Below are positions 43,842 through 50,599 of a stretch of DNA of 50,599 nucleotides, piece by piece. Position 1 is the stretch's first letter, and every line of letters begins with the position of its first letter. The DNA is from Pseudomonadota bacterium (GTDB lineage: Bacteria; Pseudomonadota; Gammaproteobacteria; Burkholderiales; Rhodocyclaceae): positions 1 through 50,599 of the forward strand of contig JAFEDI010000060.1 in assembly GCA_018241725.1 (NCBI GenBank), given 5' to 3'. The notes beneath the pieces were generated by a model, which made no database searches, was not told where the DNA came from, and worked only from the letters and a program-made list of their open reading frames with translations. The position numbers were made by a program, and so were the translations under genes.

Positions 43842-45007
43842 CGTCCGGGCCCCTTGCCAAAGGCGATGCCGGTGAAGGTCTGGTTGAGGTGCAGGCCGCG
43901 GAATTGCTCGCCAAACGTGTTGAAGCCGATGACGCGGCCCTTGGCGAAACAGCGTCCCACCGCGTCGGCAAGGCCCGTTTCGGTGGCCGCCAGGCGCCGC
44001 AGGATGCAGTCACAGCCGAGGATCAGCTCCGTCTCGCCGACTGCTTTGGAGGCGCTGTCGAGGGCCTTGTCCAGATTGCTCAGAAGGTCTTCGCCGTGGG
44101 CAATCTTGAAGACAATGCCGCGGTCGATGGCACAGAAGAAGTCCAGGCTGCCGTCCGGGTTGGCGCGCTGGATGGAACGCACGAAATCGGCGCCGCCGAT
44201 GCGTACGAGCAACGGGTTGGCGGCGAAGACAGCCGGCGTCAGCTGCGCGACGCCGACGCCGAGGGCGCGGGCGTATTCATCCGCGGCGGGGCAGCCGTTC
44301 AGTTCGGTGACCCGGCGCTCGGCGGGACTTGCGCCAGTGACGATCAGCCGTTCGTCAGTGGGAGTGAAGTGCTGAGTCTGGAACACATCCAGCCGGCGGT
44401 GGCTGACGCCTACCAGCAGCACGGCCGCGTTATCCACCAGGCGCCCCTTGTAGATCACCCGCGTATCGACGAAGTGCAGGTCATCCCCGGCCGAGCCGCC
44501 GGACAGGGGAATGCCGCCAAGGCCGTCGTGGAAGGCGCGGGCGACGCTTTCCTCGCGGCCGCACAGGCCGTCCACCAGCATGAAGGCGAAGCAGGACAGG
44601 CCGTCGAGGCGGCTGTGGCGGGTCTGCAGGGCGTTGCGCAGGTCGCGGGCGAAGGCCGCCATGCGGTGCGGATCGAGGCGGTCGAGGCCGTCGAGCAGAC
44701 CGATCTCGAAATCGATCACATCGTCGCTGAGGGAGGCACCGGCCAGGCTGGCCTGCTGGTAGCCGCGCGGTCCGATCTCTCCGGCCGTGGTACAGCCGAT
44801 CAGCGGCGTCTGCCCGAAGGCGTCGGCAAGGCCGGCCTCCAGTTGTTCCGGCGCGAAATTGCTGGAGGCGAACACCACCGACAGGCGATCCGGGGCGGGG
44901 GCCAGCTTTTCGGCGAGTTGGCGAGCGGCCGCAGTCGCGTCCGCATGATGGCTTTCGCCGACGCGGATGCCCTTTGCCGGGACTCCGTTGGCAGGGTGGG
45001 GCGTCAT
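43838..45007 (-). CDS. FIST N/C-domain sensory protein
   Basis: A 389-residue protein with the FIST_N pattern early (LSVVFASSNFAPEQLEAGLADAFGQTPLIGCTTAGEIG) and a FIST_C domain at the end (CDCILRRL, GFNTFGEQFRGLHLNQT). FIST proteins are small-molecule sensors, proposed to bind amino acids or similar ligands, and commonly pair with c-di-GMP or chemotaxis proteins. The ATG at 45007 follows GAGGAGA; upstream in-frame residues are not family-like. It is coupled to the multi-PAS GGDEF-EAL gene and probably supplies its input. The ligand is unknown. Confidence 0.88.
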   Translation of the reverse strand: MTPHPANGVPAKGIRVGESHHADATAAARQLAEKLAPAPDRLSVVFASSNFAPEQLEAGLADAFGQTPLIGCTTAGEIGPRGYQQASLAGASLSDDVIDFEIGLLDGLDRLDPHRMAAFARDLRNALQTRHSRLDGLSCFAFMLVDGLCGREESVARAFHDGLGGIPLSGGSAGDDLHFVDTRVIYKGRLVDNAAVLLVGVSHRRLDVFQTQHFTPTDERLIVTGASPAERRVTELNGCPAADEYARALGVGVAQLTPAVFAANPLLVRIGGADFVRSIQRANPDGSLDFFCAIDRGIVFKIAHGEDLLSNLDKALDSASKAVGETELILGCDCILRRLAATETGLADAVGRCFAKGRVIGFNTFGEQFRGLHLNQTFTGIAFGKGPGR

Positions 45008-45147
45008 TGTAGTTTTGTCTCCTCGGCGTGGCACGTCTTCGCGGCCACTACGCGCCTGCGTGGGCGCGTTACAGGGAGATTAACGGAGCCGCTGGTGTAT
45101 GTCTTTAGTGATATCTCACGAAAGTGGGTGAATAGCCCGGCTTTGCG

Positions 45148-45858
45148 CTAGTTGATGAAGTCCGCCGGCAACTGACGCACAGCGTCCAGTGTGCGCAGGA
45201 TGTGATCGGACAGGATGCGCGTCGCCTCGGCACTGTTGCGGGCGAGGGCTGCATCGACGATGGCCTGGTGCTCGGCGTGGACATCCCGCGGGATCGGCTG
45301 GCGGAACAGGGACAGGCGGCGGTAGCGCTCGGACTGGTGGTACAGGATGTTCTGGAAGTGGCGGATCCAGCGCGATGGGCAGGCCGAGATGAGCACCTCG
45401 TGGAAGGCCCGGTTGCGCAGCTCCCATTCCTCGCGGGTGCCCTTGGCGCCTTCGACGAGCTTTTCCTCGGCGCGGGACAGCATGTGGAAAGCGGCCACCA
45501 CGTTGGCTTCCCAGGTGTCGTCGCCGAGCTCGATGGACTGCTGCAGTGCGGAGGTTTCGAGCAGCACGCGGGTGCGGGTGATGTCCTCGAAGTCGTCCAG
45601 GGAAATCGGCGCCACGCGGAAGCCGCGTTGCCCCTGGGCCACCACCAGCGCGTCGGTGACGAGCAACTGCAACGCTTCGCGCAGCGTGCCGGCACCCACT
45701 TCATATTGATCCTTCAGGTGCTCGACCCGCAGTTTTTCGCCTGGGCGATGCAGGCCTTCGATGATGTCCCGGCGCAGCTGGCGGTACGCCGCCTCGGCCA
45801 GGGTCTTGGGTTCGTCGGCCTCGCTGGCGAGGTCGGTGCTGCTGACTAGGTCGTTCAT
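45148..45858 (-). CDS. GntR-family (FCD) transcriptional regulator, AphS/BphS-like
   Basis: A 236-residue regulator: winged helix-turn-helix at about 20-85 (TLAEAAYRQLRRDIIEGLHRPG, GAGTLREALQLLVTDALV, GQRGFRVAPIS) and the all-helical FCD ligand domain at about 90-225. FCD members bind small acids. AphS of Comamonas testosteroni and BphS are GntR repressors of phenol and biphenyl genes, and the location between dmpB and the lower pathway fits that role. Divergent from the glcG-dmpCDE operon across a region carrying the TCTCGAGA operator, so it probably controls both itself and that operon. Confidence 0.88.
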   Translation of the reverse strand: MNDLVSSTDLASEADEPKTLAEAAYRQLRRDIIEGLHRPGEKLRVEHLKDQYEVGAGTLREALQLLVTDALVVAQGQRGFRVAPISLDDFEDITRTRVLLETSALQQSIELGDDTWEANVVAAFHMLSRAEEKLVEGAKGTREEWELRNRAFHEVLISACPSRWIRHFQNILYHQSERYRRLSLFRQPIPRDVHAEHQAIVDAALARNSAEATRILSDHILRTLDAVRQLPADFIN

Positions 45859-45954
45859 GGTGTGGAGTTCCGGTGTTTCTGGCGGTGCCTCGCGGGCGCC
45901 CGTCGCTTGTTATGAATTCTAGCCGAACCGGCTTGAAGCGATCATAATCAAAAA

Positions 45955-45998
45955 TCTCGAGAAAAACTGTTGACGTCGAGATAAGAAGGAAATATCGT
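45955..45998 (+). promoter_or_regulatory. Lower-pathway promoter with paired TCTCGAGA-type operators (site 4)
   Basis: TCTCGAGA (45955-45962) and CGAGAT (from 45977) have CGAGA elements 19 bp apart, as at site 3. TTGACG (45970-45975) with TATCGT (45993-45998, 17-base spacer) makes a plausible promoter toward the glcG-like gene, with the second half-site between -35 and -10. The region also serves the divergent GntR gene, so autoregulation is likely. Confidence 0.6.
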
Positions 45999-46031
45999 TC
46001 CATCAACGTCACTGATTCAGGACTGCCCACG

Positions 46032-46475
46032 ATGAGCCAGCCTTCCGCCACCCCGCTTTCCGTTCCCCAGGCCGTGATCTCCGCCGAGGCGGCCGCCCTT
46101 GCGCTGCAGGCGGCGGTGGCGCACGCCAACAAGATCGGCGTGCGCATCAACGTGGCGGTGGCCGACAGCGGCGGCAACCTGGCCGGCTTCCTGCGCATGC
46201 CGGGCGCCTTCGTGCAGTCCATCGACATCGCCATCGACAAGGCCTACACGGCCGCGGGATTCGGTTTCTCGACCAAGGACTGGATGTCCGTCATCGGCCA
46301 TGACGAAGGGATGAAGCTGGGCTTCTCCGCGCGGCCGCGCCTGGTGGTTTTCGGTGGTGGCCTGCCGATCCGCAGCGCGGACGGCTTGATCGGCGGCATC
46401 GGTGTCTCCGGTGCATCCGAAGCCCAGGACGAGGAATGCGCGCGGGCGGCCCTCAAGGCCATCGGCGCCGAGTGA
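46032..46475 (+). CDS. GlcG/HbpS (DUF336) family protein
   Basis: A 147-residue protein of the GlcG/HbpS-like fold: VAHANKIGVRINVAVADSGGNLAGFLRM, then AIDKAYTAAGFG and the end LPIRSADGLIGGIGVSGASEAQDEECARAAL are family-typical. Members bind haem or small cofactors, and are common next to aromatic and glycolate catabolic genes; their role there is unknown. It is the first gene of the lower-pathway operon, 37 bases ahead of dmpC. Confidence 0.9.
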   Translation: MSQPSATPLSVPQAVISAEAAALALQAAVAHANKIGVRINVAVADSGGNLAGFLRMPGAFVQSIDIAIDKAYTAAGFGFSTKDWMSVIGHDEGMKLGFSARPRLVVFGGGLPIRSADGLIGGIGVSGASEAQDEECARAALKAIGAE

Positions 46476-46512
46476 ACAAGACAAGCTCTTCACCTAGAAG
46501 GACGAACAGCAG

Positions 46513-47973
46513 ATGAAACTGATCAAGAACTTCATCAACGGAGAATTCGTCGAGGCCGCCGGCGGCCGCCTCTTCGAGAAGCGTTCCCCGCTGGACAACA
46601 GCGTCATCGCCCAGGTCAGCGAAGCCGGCCTGCCCGAGGTGAACGCGGCGGTCGCCGCCGGCCACGCGGCGCTGGAAGGCGAGTGGGGCCGCATCACCGT
46701 CGCCGACCGTGTCGAGCTGCTGTATGGCGTGGCCAACGAGATCAACCGCCGCTTCGAGGACTTCCTGGCGGCTGAAGTGGCCGACACGGGCAAGCCGCGC
46801 AGCCTGGCCAGCCACCTGGACATCCCCCGCGGCGCGGCCAACTTCAAGATCTTCGCCGACGTGGTGAAGAACGTCCCCACCGAGTTCTTCGAGATGGCCA
46901 CGCCGGATGGCCGTGGCGCGATCAACTACGCGGTGCGCCGCCCGGTCGGCGTGGTTGGCGTGGTGTGCCCGTGGAACCTGCCGCTGCTGTTGATGACCTG
47001 GAAGGTCGGCCCAGCGCTGGCCTGCGGCAATGCGGTGGTGGTCAAGCCCTCCGAGGAAACCCCGCAGACCGCTACGCTGCTCGGCGAGGTGATGAACGCG
47101 GTCGGTATCCCGAAGGGTGTCTACAACGTCGTGCATGGTTTCGGCCCGAACTCCGCCGGCGAATTCCTGACCCGCCACCAGGGCGTCAATGCGATCACCT
47201 TCACCGGCGAAACCCGTACCGGCGCTGCAATCATGAAGGCGGCCTCCGACGGTGCCCGTCCGGTTTCCCTGGAAATGGGCGGTAAGAACCCGGCCATCGT
47301 GTTCGCCGATGCCGACCTGGATGCGGCGATCGAAGGCACGCTGCGATCCTGCTTTGCCAACTGCGGTCAGGTCTGCCTCGGCACCGAGCGCGTGTATGTG
47401 GAGCGCCCGCTGTTCGACACCTTCGTCGCCCGTCTGAAGGAAGGCGCCGAGAAGCTGGTCGTCGGCCTGCCCGACAACCCGGAAACCGGCATGGGCCCGC
47501 TGATCTCCCAGGAGCACAAGCAGAAGGTGCTGTCCTACTACCGCAAGGCGGTGGAAGAGGGCGCCACCGTCGTCACCGGCGGCGGCGTGCCCGACATGCC
47601 TGGCAGCCTGAGCGAAGGCGCCTGGGTCCAGCCGACCATCTGGACCGGCCTCGGCGACGAAGCCGCCATTGCCCGCGAAGAAATCTTCGGACCCTGCACG
47701 CTGGTGATGCCCTTCGACAGCGAAGAGGAAGTCGTCCGCCGCGCCAACAACACCACCTACGGCCTCGCCGCTTCGGTGTGGACCAAGGATGTGACCCGCG
47801 CCCACCGCGTCGCCGGCCGTCTGGAAGTGGGCCTGGTGTGGGTCAACTCCTGGTTCCTGCGCGACCTGCGCACGCCCTTCGGTGGTGCCAAGCAGTCCGG
47901 AATCGGCCGCGAAGGTGGTGTGCATTCCCTCGAGTTCTACACCGAACTCAAGAACGTCTGCGTCAAGCTCTGA
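46513..47973 (+). CDS. dmpC: 2-hydroxymuconic semialdehyde dehydrogenase
   Basis: A 486-residue NAD-dependent aldehyde dehydrogenase that oxidises 2-hydroxymuconic semialdehyde to 4-oxalocrotonate (the oxidative branch of meta-cleavage). Catalytic Cys288 (NCGQVCLG), general base Glu254 (SLEMGGKNP), Asn155 (CPWN) and NAD-contact Lys178 (VKPSEE) are in place, and TFTGETRTG is the nucleotide-binding turn. Length equals DmpC/XylG. The start follows AGAAGGA. Confidence 0.96.
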   Translation: MKLIKNFINGEFVEAAGGRLFEKRSPLDNSVIAQVSEAGLPEVNAAVAAGHAALEGEWGRITVADRVELLYGVANEINRRFEDFLAAEVADTGKPRSLASHLDIPRGAANFKIFADVVKNVPTEFFEMATPDGRGAINYAVRRPVGVVGVVCPWNLPLLLMTWKVGPALACGNAVVVKPSEETPQTATLLGEVMNAVGIPKGVYNVVHGFGPNSAGEFLTRHQGVNAITFTGETRTGAAIMKAASDGARPVSLEMGGKNPAIVFADADLDAAIEGTLRSCFANCGQVCLGTERVYVERPLFDTFVARLKEGAEKLVVGLPDNPETGMGPLISQEHKQKVLSYYRKAVEEGATVVTGGGVPDMPGSLSEGAWVQPTIWTGLGDEAAIAREEIFGPCTLVMPFDSEEEVVRRANNTTYGLAASVWTKDVTRAHRVAGRLEVGLVWVNSWFLRDLRTPFGGAKQSGIGREGGVHSLEFYTELKNVCVKL

Positions 47974-47989
47974 AAGGGATTTGAAGATC

Positions 47990-48850
47990 ATGAGCAGCAG
48001 TCCGTCCTCCCCGGAAATCGGCCGCTTCCTCCCGGCGGCCGGCCGGCAGACCAATGTCCATGACCTGGGCTCTGGCGAGCCGGTGCTGCTCATCCACGGT
48101 TCGGGGCCGGGCGTCACCGCCTGGGCCAACTGGCGGCTGGTGATGCCGGCCCTGGCCGCGGACCGTCGTGTCATCGCGCCGGACATGGCCGGCTTCGGCT
48201 ACACCGAGCGCCTGCCCGGCGACGTGTATTCGATGGAAGACTGGGTCGCCCACGCAGTCGGCGTGCTCGACGCCCTCGGCATCGAGCGCACCGACCTGGT
48301 CGGTAACTCTTTCGGCGGTGCCATCGCACTTGCCCTGGCCATCCGCCACCCGCAGCGGGTCCGCCGGCTGGTGCTGATGGGCAGCGTCGGCGTGCCCTTC
48401 GAGATCACCCCGGCGCTGGATGCCGTGTGGGGCTACCAGCCGTCCTTCGAGGCCATGCGCGGTCTGCTCGACCTGTTCGCCCACGACCGCAATCTGGTTA
48501 ACGATGAACTCGCCCAGTTGCGTTACGAGGCCAGCATCCGCCCCGGCTTCCAGGAGTCCTTCGGTGCCATGTTCCCGGCCCCGCGCCAGCGCTGGGTGGA
48601 TGCGATGGCCAGCCGCGAGGCCGACATCCGCGCGCTGCCCAATCAGACCCTGGTGATCCACGGCCGCGAGGACAAGGTGATCCCGCTGCAGACCTCCCTG
48701 ACCCTGGCCCGCTGGATTCCCCGCGCCCAACTCCACGTGTTCGGCCAGTGCGGCCACTGGACCCAGATCGAACACGCGGCCCGTTTCGCCCGTCTCGTCG
48801 CCGACTTCCTCGCCGAAGCCACCGACGCCGAACCCCAACCGCTTTCCTGA
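47990..48850 (+). CDS. dmpD: 2-hydroxymuconic semialdehyde hydrolase
   Basis: A 286-residue alpha/beta hydrolase that cleaves 2-hydroxymuconic semialdehyde to 2-oxopent-4-enoate and formate (the hydrolytic branch, also for methylated substrates). The triad is Ser107 (GNSFGG), Asp228 (HGREDKVIP) and His256 (CGHWTQIEH), with oxyanion motif IHGSGPG near residue 35. ATG 47990 follows AAAGGGA. Encoded 17 bases after dmpC. Confidence 0.95.
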   Translation: MSSSPSSPEIGRFLPAAGRQTNVHDLGSGEPVLLIHGSGPGVTAWANWRLVMPALAADRRVIAPDMAGFGYTERLPGDVYSMEDWVAHAVGVLDALGIERTDLVGNSFGGAIALALAIRHPQRVRRLVLMGSVGVPFEITPALDAVWGYQPSFEAMRGLLDLFAHDRNLVNDELAQLRYEASIRPGFQESFGAMFPAPRQRWVDAMASREADIRALPNQTLVIHGREDKVIPLQTSLTLARWIPRAQLHVFGQCGHWTQIEHAARFARLVADFLAEATDAEPQPLS

Positions 48851-48859
48851 GAGAAATCC

Positions 48860-49642
48860 ATGGACAAGGCCCTGATCACCCAGCTTGGCGATGAGCTCTA
48901 CAACGCCCTCGTCAATCGCGAAACCCTGACACCGCTCACCGAGCGCCATCCCGAGATCACCATCGAGGATGCCTATCAGATCCAGCAGCAGATGATCGCC
49001 CGCCGTCTGGCGGCCGGTGAGCGCGTGGTCGGCAAGAAGATCGGCGTGACCTCCAAGGTCGTCATGAACATGCTCGGCGTGCATCAGCCCGACTTCGGCT
49101 GGCTGCTCGACGGTATGGTGTACAACGAGGGTGAAGCGATCCCCGCCAACACCCTGATCCAGCCCCGTGCCGAAGGCGAGATCGCCTTCCTGATGAAGAA
49201 GGACCTGATGGGCCCCGGCCTCACCGCCGCCGACGTACTCGCCGCCACCGAGGGCGTGATGGCCTGTTTCGAGATCGTCGACAGCCGCATCAAGGACTGG
49301 AAGATCAAGATCCAGGACACCGTCGCCGACAACGCCTCCTGTGGCGTGCTGGTGCTGGGCGACCGTATGGTCGACCCGCGCAAGGTGGACCTCGCCACCT
49401 GTGGCATGGTCCTCGAGAAGAACGGCGAGATCGTCGGTACCGGCTCCGGTGCGGCGGCCCTCGGCCACCCGTGCAATGCCGTGGCCTGGCTGGCCAACAC
49501 CCTCGGTCGCCTGGGCATCGGCCTGAAGGCTGGCGACATCGTGCTGTCCGGTTCCCTGGCCGCGCTGATTCCGGTGCAGGCCGGCGACAGCCTGCGCGTC
49601 ACCATCGGCGGCATCGGCGGCTGTTCCGTCCGTTTCAGCTGA
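48860..49642 (+). CDS. dmpE: 2-oxopent-4-enoate hydratase
   Basis: A 260-residue member of the fumarylacetoacetase-fold hydratase family that adds water to 2-oxopent-4-enoate, forming 4-hydroxy-2-oxovalerate. Metal-binding blocks RAEGEIAFLMKKDL and FEIVDSRIKDWKIKIQD, and the end VLSGSLAALIPVQAGDSLRVTI, are as in DmpE/XylJ. Ten bases after dmpD. The next step (aldolase) lies beyond the window. Confidence 0.95.
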   Translation: MDKALITQLGDELYNALVNRETLTPLTERHPEITIEDAYQIQQQMIARRLAAGERVVGKKIGVTSKVVMNMLGVHQPDFGWLLDGMVYNEGEAIPANTLIQPRAEGEIAFLMKKDLMGPGLTAADVLAATEGVMACFEIVDSRIKDWKIKIQDTVADNASCGVLVLGDRMVDPRKVDLATCGMVLEKNGEIVGTGSGAAALGHPCNAVAWLANTLGRLGIGLKAGDIVLSGSLAALIPVQAGDSLRVTIGGIGGCSVRFS

Positions 49643-49649
49643 GGTCGCC

Positions 49650-50444
49650 ATGGATCTGCAACTGACCGGCAAGCGTGCCCTCGTCACCGGCTCCACCTCG
49701 GGCATCGGCTTCGCCATCGCCCGCCAGCTGGCCGCCGAAGGCGCCGAAGTGATCATCAACGGGCGCAGCCGCTCCGGCGTGTCGGCCACCATCGCGCGCC
49801 TGCTCGGAGCTGTGCCGGAAGCCAAGGTCAGCGGTATCGCCGCCGATCTGGGAACCGCCACCGGCTGCGAAGCGCTGGTCGCCACCTGTCCGGACGTGGA
49901 CATCCTGGTGAACAACCTTGGCATCTTCGATCCGCGCCCCTTCGAGGAGATCGATGACACCGAGTGGTTTCACTTCTTTGAAACCAACGTGATGAGCGGC
50001 GTGCGCCTGTCCCGCCATTACCTGCCGGCCATGAAGGCCCGTAACTGGGGGCGCATCGTGTTCATCTCCAGTGAGTCCGGCATCTGCCCGCCGGCCGAGA
50101 TGGTGCATTACGGCATGAGCAAGTCGGCCCAGCTGTCGGTAGCCCGCGGCATTGCCGAAACCTGCATCGGCTCCGGCGTGACGGTCAATTCCGTGCTGCC
50201 CGGCCCGACCCGCACCGAAGGCGTCGCCACCTTCTTCAGCCGCCTGGCGGATGAGCAGGGCGTGTCATTGGAGCAGGCGGAGAAGGACTTCTTCGCCAAC
50301 GCCCGGCCGACCTCGCTGATCAAACGCTTCATCGACCCGGCGGAGGTGGCGAATCTCGTCGCCTACGTCTGCAGTCCCCTTTCGTCTGCCACCCACGGCG
50401 CGGCCCTGCGGGTCGAAGGCGGTGTGGTGCGCAGCATGGTTTAA
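49650..50444 (+). CDS. Short-chain dehydrogenase/reductase inserted between dmpE and dmpF
   Basis: A 264-residue classical SDR: TGSTSGIG (13-20, nucleotide binding), NNLG (88-91), catalytic Ser140 or Ser141, Tyr154 and Lys158 (YGMSK). NGRSRSG after the second strand suggests NADP. It is closely packed (eight bases after dmpE, about 30 before dmpF), so it belongs to the operon. The canonical dmp order is E-F, so this gene is an addition. The substrate is unknown; a hydroxylated or methylated ring-cleavage intermediate is possible. Confidence 0.88.
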   Translation: MDLQLTGKRALVTGSTSGIGFAIARQLAAEGAEVIINGRSRSGVSATIARLLGAVPEAKVSGIAADLGTATGCEALVATCPDVDILVNNLGIFDPRPFEEIDDTEWFHFFETNVMSGVRLSRHYLPAMKARNWGRIVFISSESGICPPAEMVHYGMSKSAQLSVARGIAETCIGSGVTVNSVLPGPTRTEGVATFFSRLADEQGVSLEQAEKDFFANARPTSLIKRFIDPAEVANLVAYVCSPLSSATHGAALRVEGGVVRSMV

Positions 50445-50474
50445 CCCTTCGCGACCCCAAAAGGAAACACAGCG

Positions 50475-50599
50475 ATGACCAAGAAAATCAAATGCGCCCT
50501 GATCGGCCCGGGCAACATCGGCACGGACCTGCTGGCCAAGCTGCAGCGTAGCCCGGTGCTGGAGCCGGTGTGGATGGTCGGCATCGACCCGGAATCGGA
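50475..50599 (+). CDS. dmpF: Acetaldehyde dehydrogenase (acylating), partial
   Basis: The first 41 residues only: [20 protein letters not shown], then [21 protein letters not shown]. This is the Rossmann start (GPGNIGTDL) of the CoA-acylating acetaldehyde dehydrogenase that converts the aldolase product to acetyl-CoA. AAGGAAA precedes the ATG. The gene continues past the right edge, presumably followed by the 4-hydroxy-2-oxovalerate aldolase gene. Confidence 0.9.
   Translation, partial: MTKKIKCALIGPGNIGTDLLAKLQRSPVLEPVWMVGIDPES

Noticed and set aside
38300-49425. Other CTCGAG hexamers (for example near 38311, 47930 and 49414)
   Set aside because: These lie in coding sequence and lack the outer T and A of TCTCGAGA; not counted as operators.
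46453-49960. Minus-strand frames of 577 and 665 codons opposite dmpC, dmpD, dmpE and the SDR
   Set aside because: All catalytic motifs are on the plus strand; the antisense frames have typical GC-shadow composition.

Overview
This window looks like the chromosome of a high-GC betaproteobacterium, most likely Rhodocyclales (a Thauera/Azoarcus/Aromatoleum-type aromatic degrader). That is inferred from gene content: a phenol hydroxylase/meta-cleavage cluster with a DmpR-type activator, a phasin and CoA-transferase region, TRAP transport and several c-di-GMP proteins. I saw no rRNA, tRNA, CRISPR array or recognisable insertion sequence.

Layout. (1) 1-2.7 kb: an unrecognised 5' edge, then the molybdopterin operon mobB-moeA-moaD-moaE. 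(2) 3.0-7.4 kb: an RND permease followed by its membrane fusion protein. (3) 7.5-11.3 kb, minus strand: a TRAP operon (T-component lipoprotein, DctP, fused DctQM). (4) 11.5-12.9 kb, minus: two proteins of unknown function. (5) 13.0-20.0 kb: a phosphorus-scavenging island with two tandem PhoA-type alkaline phosphatases, a glycerophosphodiester phosphodiesterase and a divergent PhoD-type phosphatase; a Pho-box-like site precedes the tandem phosphatases. (6) 20.0-23.5 kb, minus: a two-gene module, a protein with a PhoU/DUF47-like C-terminus plus a pyruvate-phosphate-dikinase-like protein lacking the PEP/pyruvate barrel. (7) 23.6-27.8 kb, minus: phasin, large CoA-transferase and GntP-family permease. 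(8) 27.8-28.9 kb: a gene-poor stretch with inverted repeats, a possible 41-residue ORF and a strong terminator. (9) 28.9-31.3 kb: a membrane PAS-GGDEF-EAL protein. (10) 31.3-50.6 kb: phenol catabolism: dmpR-like regulator, ferredoxin dmpQ, a dihaem peroxidase, dmpKLMNOP, catechol 2,3-dioxygenase, a FIST/PAS-GGDEF-EAL pair, a GntR repressor, and a lower operon (GlcG-like, dmpC, dmpD, dmpE, SDR, start of dmpF), which runs off the window.

How it works together. Phenol is hydroxylated to catechol by the multicomponent hydroxylase KLMNOP. Catechol is cut by the extradiol dioxygenase, whose [2Fe-2S] centre-repairing ferredoxin partner is DmpQ. The ring-fission product goes through DmpC or DmpD and then DmpE toward pyruvate and acetyl-CoA. 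The activator keeps the residues that bind phenol and zinc in MopR/DmpR. The clearest unexplained signal is the 8-bp palindrome TCTCGAGA (extended AATCTCGAGAAAAA). I found it only in four intergenic promoter regions of the catabolic cluster (dmpQ/dmpR, dmpK, dmpB, GntR/glcG). At two of these a second half-site lies exactly 19 bp further on, around a -35 element. I propose it is the operator of the cluster's own AphS/BphS-like GntR repressor.
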